Shown here piece by piece: positions 9,406 to 19,400 of a DNA stretch of 64,000 nucleotides. Position numbers and translations under genes: made by a program. The stretch is from Acidihalobacter_A sp037381185 (lineage in GTDB: Bacteria; Pseudomonadota; Gammaproteobacteria; DSM-5130; Acidihalobacteraceae): contig NZ_JARRQY010000020.1 in assembly GCF_037381185.1 (NCBI RefSeq), positions 1 to 64,000 of the forward strand. Direction: 5' to 3'. Below the pieces are notes generated by a model, which saw only the letters and a list, made by a program, of their open reading frames with translations, made no database searches and was not told the origin of the DNA. Position 1 is the first letter of the stretch, and the number at the start of each line of letters is the position of its first letter.

Positions 9406-12400
9406 ATGTCGACGAGGATCGTCTTCACCTTCCTGTGTGCGCTGCTGCTCTGCTGGCCGCTGCCTTCCGTGTCGGCGACTGCACCGACTGCCGCGCCGGC
9501 GCAGCCGGCCGGGGCGGTGATGGTGCCCGACCACTTCCTGCGCCGCTGGGATCCGGTGACCCTGTTCTTTTCCCGCGACCTGGGACCTGCCAAGGGTGGC
9601 CCGGAGAACCATCCGCAGCGCTTCGTCACGGTCACCCCAGCCCAGCCCGGCGCCTACACCTGGCTCAACGCACACACTCTGCAGTTCCGCCCGGCCGAGC
9701 CCTGGCCGCCGCTGACCCGTTTCCATTGGCGCTTCGACGGCCACGGGCAAACCCTGAGCACCCTGTTCGCGCCACCGATCTCGAGCCTGCCGGCGAACGG
9801 CGCCAGCGGCCTGGCGCCGTTCGACAGCATCACGCTGACCTTCGCCGAGCCGGTTGACGTCGCCGCCCTGGCGCGCATGATCTCCGTCGAGTTGCGACCC
9901 TACCCGGGGGTCGGCGGCGTCGGCGCACACCGGCTCGATCCGGGCGATTACGACATCAAGCCGCTCGCGCGCAGCAAGCCCTCGGATTCCGCGCGCTACG
10001 TGATCGAGTTCCATCAGCCGATCCCCCAGGGAACCCGCGTCAACGTGCACATGCGCCTGTCGCTGGACGATCGCGCCGACAGTTCGTTCTACGACATCGG
10101 TTTTGCCACCGAAACGCCGTTCCAGGCGACCGCGGTCGGCTGCGGCAGACGTGACTATCCGCTCACCCGCAAGGGCACGCGCTACGGGCGCGAGCAGGCG
10201 CTGCGATGCCCGGACGGCCGGCGCGCGGTCGACCTGGTGTTTTCCGCACGGCCGCAAGCGATCGACCCGGTACTCGGGCGCAATCTGGTGCGCTTCACTC
10301 CGACCGTGGCCGGCCTGCGCTACGTCAACGCAGGCGACAAGCTGACCATCACCGGCGACTTCAAGGACGACACCCTGTATCGGGTCGACGTCGAGCCGGG
10401 CACGCTCAAGGACGAACGCGGCCGGGCGCTCGCCATGGACGGCCCGAGCAAGCTGTATCTGTACTTCCCCAAACGCGCCGACTTCCTGCGTTGGAAGACC
10501 AGCCAGGGCATTGTCGAACGCTACGGGCCGCAGATGGTCCCGGTCGAAGGACGCGGTTTCCGGCGCCTGGATCTGCGCATTGACAGAATCGCCCCACTGA
10601 ACCGTTCCTATTGGCCATTCCCGGACCGACCTGTGGTGGTGGACGAATCCCGCCTGCCCCCCGGCCCGGGCGAGCGGCCGGCGCCCTGGGACAACAACAA
10701 TTTCAACATCCCGTACAGCACGCTCAAGACCCAGCTCAGCACGCTCGGCTCGCCCAGCGTGTCCACCCTGGTCAAGCTGCCGCTCAGGCGCGACGGCCAC
10801 AGCGCCCGCTTCGGCCTGGACCTGAAGCCCTATCTGGCCAGGATCAGCGGCAAGGACGCGCCGGGCACCTATCTGGTCGGCATCCGCCAGTTGAACGGCA
10901 GTTCGGAACGCGCCTGGATCCGGGTCCAGGTGACTGACCTGGCGCTGAGCACGGTGGATGAATCGGACCGGGTCCGTTTTGTGGTCACCTCGCTGCGCAG
11001 CGGCCGACCGGTGGCGGGCGCCGAGATCGTAATCCAGGGCAGTCGGAAAGGCCACTGGACCACCCTGGCCAGCGGCATCAGCAACGCCAATGGCGAATTC
11101 AGCTGGCCGGCACCGGGCTGGGGCACCAACGCGTCTATCCATCGCATCGTGGTGCGCAAAGGCAACGACGTGCTGGTGCTCGATCCGAGCAGGCCGCCGC
11201 CGGTGTTCGAGCACGGCCACTGGACCGCCGACGGCGCCTCCTGGCTGCAGTGGACGCTGGGCGACCTGCGCCTGCGCCGGCCACAGAATACCCAGGCCTG
11301 CCATACCTTCACAGACCGCCCGGTGTATAAGCCGGACGCGGCGGTGCACATCAAGGGCTACGTGCGCGAAGTCCGGGCTGGTGAGATCGGTGCCGCCCAC
11401 GGCGCCGGGACCCTGGTGGTGGACGGCCCCGGCGACAAGGAATGGCGCTACAAGCTGAAGCTGACCGGCGCCGGCAGCTTCTATCATCTGTTCGACGAGA
11501 AGAAACTGCCGACCGGCCGCTACCAGGCCTATTTTCAAAATGACGCCGGCCGCTGCGCTCCGGTCAGCTTCCGCAAGGAGGCCTATCGCCTACCACGCTT
11601 CGAGGTCAATCTGAACGGCCCCGTCGTGGCCAGCCTGGACCGCCCCTTCAAGGTACTGATGAACGCGCGGTATTACGCCGGCGGCGTGGCCGCCGGCCGG
11701 CCGGTGCGCTGGCGGGTCACCCAGTTCCCCTACAACTGGAGCCCGAAGAAGCGCCCCGGCTATCTGTACTCGACCGATGCCCGCTTCAGCGGCCAGGGCG
11801 TGTTCCACTCCACGCCGGTGCTGAACAAGACCGCCACCAGCGATAAGCATGGCATGGCCGAGCTGGACCTCGATCCGACCATCGAGCCCACCGCCCAGCC
11901 GCGCCGCTACGTGATCGAGAGCACGGTGACCGGTGCCGACGACCAGACCGTGACCAACACCCGAGAAGTCAAGGTGTTGCCGGCCTTCGTGCTGGGAATG
12001 AAGCTGGCGCGCTACCTGCCCAAGGCCACCCAGATCAAGCCCGAGATTATTGCGGTCGGTCCGGACGGCAAACTGCTCAAGGGCCAGAAGATTCGCCTGC
12101 GCCTGCTGCATCGCCAGTGGCATTCGCATCTTCAGGCGAGCGACTTCACCCAGGGCGACGCCCATTACGTCACCGACGTGGTGGACAAGGAGATCTACCG
12201 CCACACCTATCTCAGCGGCACCAAGCCGATCCAGCCCAGACTGCCGATCCACGAAGCCGGGGTGTACGTGGTGGAAATCACCTCCCAGGACCGCCTTGGA
12301 CGCAGCCAGGTGCTGCGCGTAGACCTGTTCGCCGGTGGCGCCCAAGCGGTGACTTGGTCGCGACCGCCGACCCGGGTGTTCAGCGTAGCCACCGACAAGC

Positions 12401-15180
12401 ACAATTACGCCGTGGGCGAGACCGCCAAGCTGATTCTGGAAAGTCCGTTCCAGGAGGCTCACGCCCTGGCGGTGGTCGAACAGCCGGACGGCCACAATCT
12501 TTACCGGTGGCTGGCGGTACACCACGGCTCGGCAGTGTTCAAGCTCAAGATACGCGGCGACTACCTGCCGCGCGTACCGGTCCACTACTTGCTGATGCGC
12601 GGCAGGGTGCCGGAAAAGGACGCCGCGCCGCGTTCGGACACTCTCGACCTGGGCAAGCCGGCCACCCTGGCCACCACCAAGTGGGTCACCGTCTCGCCGC
12701 GTGACCATCGGGTCGAAGCCGACCTGAGCTATCCGCACCAGGCGCTTCCCGGCAGCAAGATCACGCTCAAGCTGCACCTGCACGACTACCGCGGCAAGCC
12801 GCTGCCCGGCGAGGTGACCCTGTGGCTGGTCGACCAGGCGGCGCTGGCGCTAGGTAAGGAACAGCGCCTGGACCCGCTGCCGGACTTCATTGTCGATCGG
12901 GGTAGCCGGGTGAAGATGCGCGACACCCGCAATCTGACGCTCGGCCGGCTGCCGTTCCTGGAGTTGCCGGGAGGCGGCGGCGGCGCCAAACAGCGCGCCT
13001 CGCTGCTTGACAAGGTAACCATCCGCAAGGATTTCCGGCCGGTGCCCTACTACAACCCGGCGATCGAGGTCGGTCCGGACGGCAACGCTACTGTGCACCT
13101 CACGCTGCCCGACAACCTGACCAACTTCAGGCTGCGCGCCAAGATGGTGAGCGGCGCCGACCGCTTCGGCTACGCCAAAGGCATGCTCGAGGTACGCCTG
13201 CCGGTGATCGTACAGCCTTCTCTGCCGCACTTCGTGCGGCCGGGGGACCACTTCATCGCCGCCGCCATCGGCCGCGTGGTGGAGGGCAAGGGCGGCCCCG
13301 GCCGGGCCAGCATCCGGGTCAAGGGCCTCAAACTGGCCGGGCCGACCGACCAGTCGTTCGACTGGCAGACCGGACAGCCGCAGCGGATCGACTACCGCGT
13401 ATCGGTGCCGACCCTTGCCTATGGCGCCGACGGCAAGCCGAAGTCGAACAAGGTCAGCGTTACCCTCGGGGTCGAGCGCAGCGCCGACCGCGCCCGTGAC
13501 GCATTCTCGGTCAAGCTGCCGATCCGATCGGACCGACGCCCGATGATCCAGCGCGAAATCAAGACCCTGAAGCCCGGCGAATCGATAACCCTGACCGCCG
13601 TGGACGGTCCGGTGCGGCCGGGCACCCTGCACCGGCTGGTACAGATCAGCGACCAGCCGGCCCTGGTGCGCATGGCCGCCGGGATCAGCTATCTGATGCA
13701 GTATCCGTACGGCTGCACCGAACAGCGCATCAGCCGGGCACGGGTGATGTTGGCCTCCAGGAAGCTGGACGCCCTACTCGGCCAGACCACCAACGACCAT
13801 GAACGCGAGCGGGTGGTGAAGCAGACCCTGCACTGGATCGGCGGCGTGGTCGGCGACGACGGCCTGGCGGCGTTCTGGCCCGGCGGCCGCGGCTACGTGT
13901 CGCTCACCGCCTGGTCGGTTGAGTTCATGATCCAGGCACGCCGGGCCGGCTTCCAGATCGACGATAAGCTGTTCGGCCGCATGACCGATGCGCTCAGACA
14001 GGCGCTGCGTTCAGACTACGGCCACTTCGTCGACGGCGCCGCCTACGCCGAACGGGTAATGGCTCTGAGCGCGTTGGCCGACGCCGGCAAGCTGGATTCG
14101 GCCTATGCGGCCGAACTGGCGCGCCACGCCCGCTATCTGGACTTGGAAAGCACCGCCCAATTGACCCGTGTGTTGGCCCGCTCCAATTCGGCCGAACCGC
14201 AGACCATCGCCGCGCTGGACCGCAAACTGTGGGACGGCATCGTCACCCGCTTATATCACGGCCGCAAGATCTACGGCGGCCTGCAACCGACCGCCCAGAC
14301 GACACCGGCCGAGATCCTGCCGTCCGAGACGCGCACGGTGAGCGCGGTGCTGCGCGCGGTGGAAGTCAGCGAGCCGAACGACGCCAAGCGCAAGCAATTG
14401 CTGCTCGACGCGTTGACCACCCTGGGAAGAGGCAACGGCTGGGGCAGTACCAATGCCGACGCAGCGGCCCTTCTGGCCCTGAGCGAGTACCTCACGGCCG
14501 GCTCGGGCGGACCAGCGGAGCCGACGACGCTGACGCTGAACGGCCACCAGAAGATCGTGCAGGTGGGCGGCAAGACGCCGCTGGTGCGCGTGGACACCGT
14601 CGGTGCCGGCGCCATCCGGGTGCGCAACGACGGGAGCCGCCCGCTGGCCGTGCGCGCGGTGACGCGCTACCTGCCCAAACAGCCCGGCAGCGAGACCCCG
14701 GCCCTGGCACAGGGCTTCGTGGTCAACCGCGAGCTGTTGCGGGTCGCAGCCGATGACGGCGTCCCGGCCGCGCATATCAAGCTGGACCGGCCCGGCCGCA
14801 CGCTCAAGTTTCGGGTTGGCGACGTCATCGAGCAGCACGTCACCCTGGTCAACCCCGAGGAGCGCCACTACGTTGCCGTGGTAGTGCCCATCGCCGCCGG
14901 CATGGAGCCGCTCAACCCGGCCCTGGCGACCGCACCACCGGAGGCCAGGCCGAGCGGCCGCTTGACCCTGACACCCACCTACGTGGCCTATCTGGACGAT
15001 CACATGGCCTACTACTACGACAGCCTGCCCAAAGGGACCTACGACTTCTACTTCCGCACCCGCGCCACCATACCGGGCCGCTACAGCGAACCGGCCGCCT
15101 ACGCGCAGATGATGTACCGCGACGCGACCTACGGTAACGGCAACGGCGCGCAGGTGGTCATCGAGCCAGCCACGAAGTGA
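9406..15180 (+). CDS. Bacterial alpha-2-macroglobulin family protein
   Basis: Large periplasmic protein that traps proteases through a bait region and a reactive thioester. The 1,924-residue chain has a signal peptide with an AXA-like cleavage site (SVSA) and no proper lipobox, so it is probably soluble, unlike the lipoprotein form in E. coli. MG-type beta domains fill the N-terminal two thirds. The thioester motif GCTEQ lies at about residue 1436-1440 (C1437) in YPYGCTEQ, so the thioester is intact, and an alpha-alpha toroid and receptor-like domain follow. A GTG at 9388 overlapping the previous stop is possible, but ATG 9406 has AAAGGA 9 bases upstream and gives a cleaner signal peptide. 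The gene ends overlapping pbpC by 4 bases, the known A2M-PBP1C pairing proposed to protect a damaged envelope. Confidence 0.92.
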   Translation: MSTRIVFTFLCALLLCWPLPSVSATAPTAAPAQPAGAVMVPDHFLRRWDPVTLFFSRDLGPAKGGPENHPQRFVTVTPAQPGAYTWLNAHTLQFRPAEPWPPLTRFHWRFDGHGQTLSTLFAPPISSLPANGASGLAPFDSITLTFAEPVDVAALARMISVELRPYPGVGGVGAHRLDPGDYDIKPLARSKPSDSARYVIEFHQPIPQGTRVNVHMRLSLDDRADSSFYDIGFATETPFQATAVGCGRRDYPLTRKGTRYGREQALRCPDGRRAVDLVFSARPQAIDPVLGRNLVRFTPTVAGLRYVNAGDKLTITGDFKDDTLYRVDVEPGTLKDERGRALAMDGPSKLYLYFPKRADFLRWKTSQGIVERYGPQMVPVEGRGFRRLDLRIDRIAPLNRSYWPFPDRPVVVDESRLPPGPGERPAPWDNNNFNIPYSTLKTQLSTLGSPSVSTLVKLPLRRDGHSARFGLDLKPYLARISGKDAPGTYLVGIRQLNGSSERAWIRVQVTDLALSTVDESDRVRFVVTSLRSGRPVAGAEIVIQGSRKGHWTTLASGISNANGEFSWPAPGWGTNASIHRIVVRKGNDVLVLDPSRPPPVFEHGHWTADGASWLQWTLGDLRLRRPQNTQACHTFTDRPVYKPDAAVHIKGYVREVRAGEIGAAHGAGTLVVDGPGDKEWRYKLKLTGAGSFYHLFDEKKLPTGRYQAYFQNDAGRCAPVSFRKEAYRLPRFEVNLNGPVVASLDRPFKVLMNARYYAGGVAAGRPVRWRVTQFPYNWSPKKRPGYLYSTDARFSGQGVFHSTPVLNKTATSDKHGMAELDLDPTIEPTAQPRRYVIESTVTGADDQTVTNTREVKVLPAFVLGMKLARYLPKATQIKPEIIAVGPDGKLLKGQKIRLRLLHRQWHSHLQASDFTQGDAHYVTDVVDKEIYRHTYLSGTKPIQPRLPIHEAGVYVVEITSQDRLGRSQVLRVDLFAGGAQAVTWSRPPTRVFSVATDKHNYAVGETAKLILESPFQEAHALAVVEQPDGHNLYRWLAVHHGSAVFKLKIRGDYLPRVPVHYLLMRGRVPEKDAAPRSDTLDLGKPATLATTKWVTVSPRDHRVEADLSYPHQALPGSKITLKLHLHDYRGKPLPGEVTLWLVDQAALALGKEQRLDPLPDFIVDRGSRVKMRDTRNLTLGRLPFLELPGGGGGAKQRASLLDKVTIRKDFRPVPYYNPAIEVGPDGNATVHLTLPDNLTNFRLRAKMVSGADRFGYAKGMLEVRLPVIVQPSLPHFVRPGDHFIAAAIGRVVEGKGGPGRASIRVKGLKLAGPTDQSFDWQTGQPQRIDYRVSVPTLAYGADGKPKSNKVSVTLGVERSADRARDAFSVKLPIRSDRRPMIQREIKTLKPGESITLTAVDGPVRPGTLHRLVQISDQPALVRMAAGISYLMQYPYGCTEQRISRARVMLASRKLDALLGQTTNDHERERVVKQTLHWIGGVVGDDGLAAFWPGGRGYVSLTAWSVEFMIQARRAGFQIDDKLFGRMTDALRQALRSDYGHFVDGAAYAERVMALSALADAGKLDSAYAAELARHARYLDLESTAQLTRVLARSNSAEPQTIAALDRKLWDGIVTRLYHGRKIYGGLQPTAQTTPAEILPSETRTVSAVLRAVEVSEPNDAKRKQLLLDALTTLGRGNGWGSTNADAAALLALSEYLTAGSGGPAEPTTLTLNGHQKIVQVGGKTPLVRVDTVGAGAIRVRNDGSRPLAVRAVTRYLPKQPGSETPALAQGFVVNRELLRVAADDGVPAAHIKLDRPGRTLKFRVGDVIEQHVTLVNPEERHYVAVVVPIAAGMEPLNPALATAPPEARPSGRLTLTPTYVAYLDDHMAYYYDSLPKGTYDFYFRTRATIPGRYSEPAAYAQMMYRDATYGNGNGAQVVIEPATK

Positions 15181-17504
15181 AGCGGACGTGGCGCCGCTGC
15201 CTGCTCGGCACGGCTGCGCTGGTCTTCACGGCCCTGGCCGGAGTGGCGGGCTACGCCTACACTCTGGCCCACTTCAAGGCGCCGTCGCCGACCCTTCTGC
15301 TGTACGATCGGCACGGCCGCTTCCTGGCCCAATCCAGCGCCGATCCGGGCCAGGGCTATGGCTACTGGCCGCTCGCCAAGCTGCCGCCGCGCGTAGTCGC
15401 CGCCACTCTGGCGCTGGAGGACAAGCGCTTCTGGAAGCATCCGGGCGTCGACCCGATGGCCCTGTTGCGCGCCGCCTGGCAGGATCTGCGCGCCGGCCGC
15501 AAGGTGTCCGGCGCATCGACCATCGCCATGCAGGTAGCGCGGATGCAGAATCCCGGCCCGCGCACCTTCGGGCGCAAGCTGGTGGAGAGTTTCACCGCCC
15601 TGTTCCTGACCGCCCGCTACGGTCGCCGCGCGGTGCTGCGCCAATACCTGCGCTTGGTACCCTACGCCAACGACATCCACGGCATCGGTTATGCCGCCCG
15701 GCTCTACCTGGGCAAGCCGGTGCAGGATCTGAGCTGGGCGGAGATCGCGTTTCTAGCGGCCATCCCGCAGGCCCCCGGCGTGACCAACCCGTTCCAGCGC
15801 AAAGGCCGGCTGCGGGCGATCCGGCGCGGCGAGCAGGCGCTCGACAGGCTGCACGCGCGCGGTGTAATCGACGGCCCCGACTACGCCATGGCCAAGCTGC
15901 AGATCGCCCGGCTGCGCATCCCGCATGAGGCGCTACGCCCAGTGTACGCGCTGCACGCGATCATCAAGCTGGAGCACGTGCTGCGCCGCGATCGGCACAA
16001 CCCGATCGTGTACACCAGCCTGGACCTGGGTCTACAGCGTTACCTGCAACGTCTGGCCGACCGGATGCTGGCTAGGTGGCACGACGCCGGCGCCCAGCAG
16101 ACCGCGGTAATCGTGCTGCGTCGCAAGTCGCGCCAGGTGCTGGCCTGGCTCGGTTCAGCCGGCTACTTCGACAGTCCGCACGGCGCCATCGATTACGCCC
16201 AGTTGCCGCGCTCGCCCGGCAGCACGCTCAAACCGTTCGTATACGCCCACGCCCTGGACCGCGGCACGATCACGCCAGGCACCGTGCTGTACGACCTGCC
16301 GGCCTTCGCCAACGGCTTCAGCAACATCGACCTGCGCTATTTGGGCCCCATGCTGCCGCGCCGTGCCCTGGCCAACTCGCGCAACGTACCGGCCACTTGG
16401 CTGGTTGGTGCAGTGGGCCTGGACGAGACATACGATTTCCTCGGCCGGCTCGGTCTACACGACGACAGCAAGCCGGCCGACTACTACGGCGCAGGCATGG
16501 CCATCGGTACCCTGCCGCTGAGCCTGGAGCAATTGGTGCGTGCCTACGGCGTGCTGGCCGACGACGGCATGCTCAAGAACCTGGTCTGGGTCAGAAACGG
16601 CAAACCCGGCCACGGCCGACGCCTACTGTCGCTGGACGCCGCCCGCGAAGTATCCCTGTTCCTCTCCGACCCCATGGCCCGGCTGCCCAGCTTCCCGCGC
16701 ATGGGCACCACCGAATTCCCGTTCCCGGTCGCCATCAAGACCGGCACCTCGCAGGGCTACCGCGACGCCTGGGCGGTAGCCTATTCGCGCGACTACCTGG
16801 TCGGGGTCTGGGTTGGGCGGCCTGACGTGCTACCCATGCACAAACTGGGCGGGGCGGCCAGTGCCGCAGACCTGGCCCAGCGGGTATTGATGCATCTGGA
16901 CGGTGGCTACCAGGGCCTGAACGACCTCAGCTTCCCGCCACCGCCCGGTTATCGTCCCTATCAGGTGTGCGCCTACACCGGCATGCGCGCCGACGGGCTT
17001 TGCGAACCGACCCTGAAGGAATGGTTTCCGGCCTCGGAACCGCCGCCGCCCGACGACCGCTATCTGCGCCTGTGGGGCAATCCGCTGCATCCGCGGCGGG
17101 CAGGCGACGGCCGGCCGCACATCTACCTCAAGGTGCCGGCCTTTCTGCGCCCCTGGGCCGACGCCCATCACATCGCCAATCTGCCGATGGACTTCGATGC
17201 GGCGCGCCTGATGCGCTTCCGAAGCACCGAGCGGACGGTCAGGCTGACCCTGCAGTCGCCCGCGCACACGCTCCACCTCATGCGCAACCCCGATACCCCG
17301 CACGACCTGGACACCCTGACCCTGCGGGTCGACGTCGAACCCGAGGTCGGTCAGGTGGTGTGGTACGTCGACGGCAAACCCTACCGGCTGTCCGGCCCGC
17401 CCTATACCGTGTTCTGGCCGTTGCAGAAGGGCCATCACAGCTTCCAGGCGCGCCTACCCTATCGCAGCGAAAGCTCGGCGATCGTCGGGGTGGACGTTCG
17501 CTGA
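15177..17504 (+). CDS. pbpC: Penicillin-binding protein 1C
   Basis: Bifunctional peptidoglycan synthase anchored by one transmembrane segment (about residues 8-30). The glycosyltransferase-51 domain is at about 50-220 with catalytic E81 in LEDKRFWKHPG. The transpeptidase domain has S349-T-L-K352, the SRN motif near residue 397 and KTGTS near 521, all intact. A C-terminal PBP1C-specific domain (about residues 690-775) follows. The GTG start overlaps the alpha-2-macroglobulin stop (GTGA), which suggests translational coupling. PBP1C is thought to repair the wall where the macroglobulin guards it. Confidence 0.94.
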   Translation: MKRTWRRCLLGTAALVFTALAGVAGYAYTLAHFKAPSPTLLLYDRHGRFLAQSSADPGQGYGYWPLAKLPPRVVAATLALEDKRFWKHPGVDPMALLRAAWQDLRAGRKVSGASTIAMQVARMQNPGPRTFGRKLVESFTALFLTARYGRRAVLRQYLRLVPYANDIHGIGYAARLYLGKPVQDLSWAEIAFLAAIPQAPGVTNPFQRKGRLRAIRRGEQALDRLHARGVIDGPDYAMAKLQIARLRIPHEALRPVYALHAIIKLEHVLRRDRHNPIVYTSLDLGLQRYLQRLADRMLARWHDAGAQQTAVIVLRRKSRQVLAWLGSAGYFDSPHGAIDYAQLPRSPGSTLKPFVYAHALDRGTITPGTVLYDLPAFANGFSNIDLRYLGPMLPRRALANSRNVPATWLVGAVGLDETYDFLGRLGLHDDSKPADYYGAGMAIGTLPLSLEQLVRAYGVLADDGMLKNLVWVRNGKPGHGRRLLSLDAAREVSLFLSDPMARLPSFPRMGTTEFPFPVAIKTGTSQGYRDAWAVAYSRDYLVGVWVGRPDVLPMHKLGGAASAADLAQRVLMHLDGGYQGLNDLSFPPPPGYRPYQVCAYTGMRADGLCEPTLKEWFPASEPPPPDDRYLRLWGNPLHPRRAGDGRPHIYLKVPAFLRPWADAHHIANLPMDFDAARLMRFRSTERTVRLTLQSPAHTLHLMRNPDTPHDLDTLTLRVDVEPEVGQVVWYVDGKPYRLSGPPYTVFWPLQKGHHSFQARLPYRSESSAIVGVDVR

Positions 17505-17536
17505 GATCAGGAAGCGGTCCCACACTGCTCCTGATC
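17505..17536 (+). terminator. Stem-loop just after pbpC
   Basis: GATCAGGA (17505-17512) pairs with TCCTGATC (17529-17536) across a 16-base loop, beginning next to the pbpC stop. It lacks a T-run, so it may be a Rho-dependent end or an mRNA-protecting stem. The rest of the spacer to 17796 shows nothing further. Confidence 0.4.
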
Positions 17537-17796
17537 CACTCGCTGTATAACTGCCAAGGCAACAGGACCGGGCAGCAAAGTCGCTCGCACGACAGGCCTG
17601 AGCGAACTGCCGGTAGCTCCAGATCATTGAAAAACGTCGCGAGAATGGCAGGGTGCGAGGCAGCTGCCTGCTGCTCTCGGTTCCTGATCCCGTTATTTAC
17701 GGATCTACCAGCTTCCCTTGGCTTCCATTGTTAATCCGACCTTGTGAATATGGGGTTTGTCCGAACTTGGCAAACCGGTCGCGATCTCTGCAAGCG

Positions 17797-19314
17797 CTAA
17801 TGTCGAACAGTACCTTTACGCATTCCTGCCAGCAGGAAAAACACCAGAACGGCCAGTCCCCCGATCAATGCGGCAGCCGTCAGAAGCAGCACTGAGTGTG
17901 TGGTCGAAAAAGCCGCCTTGCCCGCAGCGACCAATGCGGCAGCCTGATCATCAGAAAGCTGCTGCGCGACCAGATACGTATTGCCCATCGAAACGGCAGC
18001 CTGATCTGCGAGATTAGGGGGCAACCCAACAGGTGCCGTGAGGTTACGCCCGAAAATAGCCGACATGAATACACCGAAGAGAGTGATGCCGAGGCCTGTG
18101 CCCAGTTCATACCCTGTCGCTTCCAGCGAACCTGCGGCACCGCCCTTGCTTGCATCGACCGAGCCCATAATAGCCATGGATGATGCAGTCAGGCCAATGC
18201 TGAGAGCTAAACCAAGCAGTGCCAGCAGCACCGGCACGAGCAGTCCCGGAGCATGGAAATCCTGCACGGCAAGCCCGTCCAGCGACAGCGCTGCGACTAC
18301 CATAGACAGGCTGGCCACTGGCCGCAGCCCATACCGGGCAGATAGCCAACCCGCAACCGGACCGCCCACTGCCGCCGCAGCCATGATGGGGATCATGAAT
18401 ATCCCGGCCTGAAGCGGTGTTTTATCCAGGACGTATTGCAGTTCCTGCGCCAGAGTCAGTTCGACCCCGGCCAATGCGCCGCTGACAACCACCGCCATGA
18501 TGATACCGGCGACGATGGCAGGGTGTGCCAATAAGGACAGGTCCAACATGGGCGCAGCTGCGCGTAACTGCTTTCGAGCAAACAGCACCAGCATTGCCAA
18601 TCCGAAGACCAACGTCAGCAACACCACGGCAAGGGGCTGATTGCCACCAAACCCCGTCTTGGCTGCATACACCACCGCAACCATGCCCATAACCAGCAGT
18701 AAGGCCTGGCCAATCGGCCAATGACCGGGCGTGGTCTGCTCCTGACACGGCAGCAGTAGCCAGCAGGCCGGGGCTACGACGAGCATCAAAGGTACGTTGA
18801 TCAGGAACACCGAGCCCCACCAGAAATGCTCCAGCAGCGCACCGCCTATCAGCGGGCCAACCGCCGCACCGGCAGCCCCCACTGTCCCCCATAGCCCGAG
18901 CGCCAGTCCTCGCTCCTTATCGTCCTCGAAGGTACGGCGGATAATGCCCAGCACGCACGGCATGATCATTGATCCCCCCAACGCCAGCATAACGCGCGCG
19001 CCAATCAGCATCTGCGCAGTAGGCGCAAAGGCCGTCACGGCTGAGGCAACCCCGAAGATCACCAAGCCGATCAGCAAGATGCGTCGGTTGCCAACCTTAT
19101 CGGCTAACGTACCCATGGGCACCAGTAAACCTGCCATCAACAGCGGGTATATGTCGATGATCCACAACACTTGGTTGTTGGACGCGCCCAACGCCTGGGT
19201 TAACCTGGGGACAGCGACATGCAGGATGGTCATGTCGATAACGACCGGCAGGAATGCCAGCATTACTGCCAGCAGAATCAGCCAATGCCTGGGGTTCGAG
19301 GAGCAATAAAGCAC
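17797..19314 (-). CDS. MFS multidrug efflux pump, SmvA/EmrB (DHA2) type
   Basis: Proton-driven drug exporter of the inner membrane, 505 residues with about 14 hydrophobic segments, the DHA2 pattern. Visible signatures are DMTILHVAVPRL in helix 1 (the D-x-T-I-x-x-V-A-L-P type motif) and LADKVGNRR between helices 2 and 3 (motif A). A GPLIGGALLE segment in helix 5 matches motif C. The layout of pump and divergent TetR gene is that of smvA-smvR, which handles cationic biocides and dyes; the substrate here is inferred only. The GTG start at 19314 follows AGGTGA by about 5 bases. Confidence 0.85.
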   Translation of the reverse strand: MLYCSSNPRHWLILLAVMLAFLPVVIDMTILHVAVPRLTQALGASNNQVLWIIDIYPLLMAGLLVPMGTLADKVGNRRILLIGLVIFGVASAVTAFAPTAQMLIGARVMLALGGSMIMPCVLGIIRRTFEDDKERGLALGLWGTVGAAGAAVGPLIGGALLEHFWWGSVFLINVPLMLVVAPACWLLLPCQEQTTPGHWPIGQALLLVMGMVAVVYAAKTGFGGNQPLAVVLLTLVFGLAMLVLFARKQLRAAAPMLDLSLLAHPAIVAGIIMAVVVSGALAGVELTLAQELQYVLDKTPLQAGIFMIPIMAAAAVGGPVAGWLSARYGLRPVASLSMVVAALSLDGLAVQDFHAPGLLVPVLLALLGLALSIGLTASSMAIMGSVDASKGGAAGSLEATGYELGTGLGITLFGVFMSAIFGRNLTAPVGLPPNLADQAAVSMGNTYLVAQQLSDDQAAALVAAGKAAFSTTHSVLLLTAAALIGGLAVLVFFLLAGMRKGTVRH

Positions 19315-19348
19315 AAGTTCACCTATGATTTACGCGTTCTTTAAATTA

Positions 19349-19366
19349 TAAATACAATCGTATTTA
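19349..19366. promoter_or_regulatory. Palindromic operator between efflux pump and TetR gene
   Basis: TAAATAC and GTATTTA form a perfect 7-bp inverted repeat with 4 bases between, centred in the 86-base AT-rich gap of the divergent pair. Size and place fit a TetR-family operator controlling both genes. Confidence 0.6.
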
Positions 19367-19400
19367 AATAAGATGGTAGTGGGGTTAAAAGAGAAAGACA

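Noticed and set aside
9358..11538. 726-codon open frame on the minus strand opposite the macroglobulin gene
   Set aside because: It mirrors codon bias of the high-GC gene on the other strand, has no domain or ribosome site, and the plus-strand protein is clearly real.
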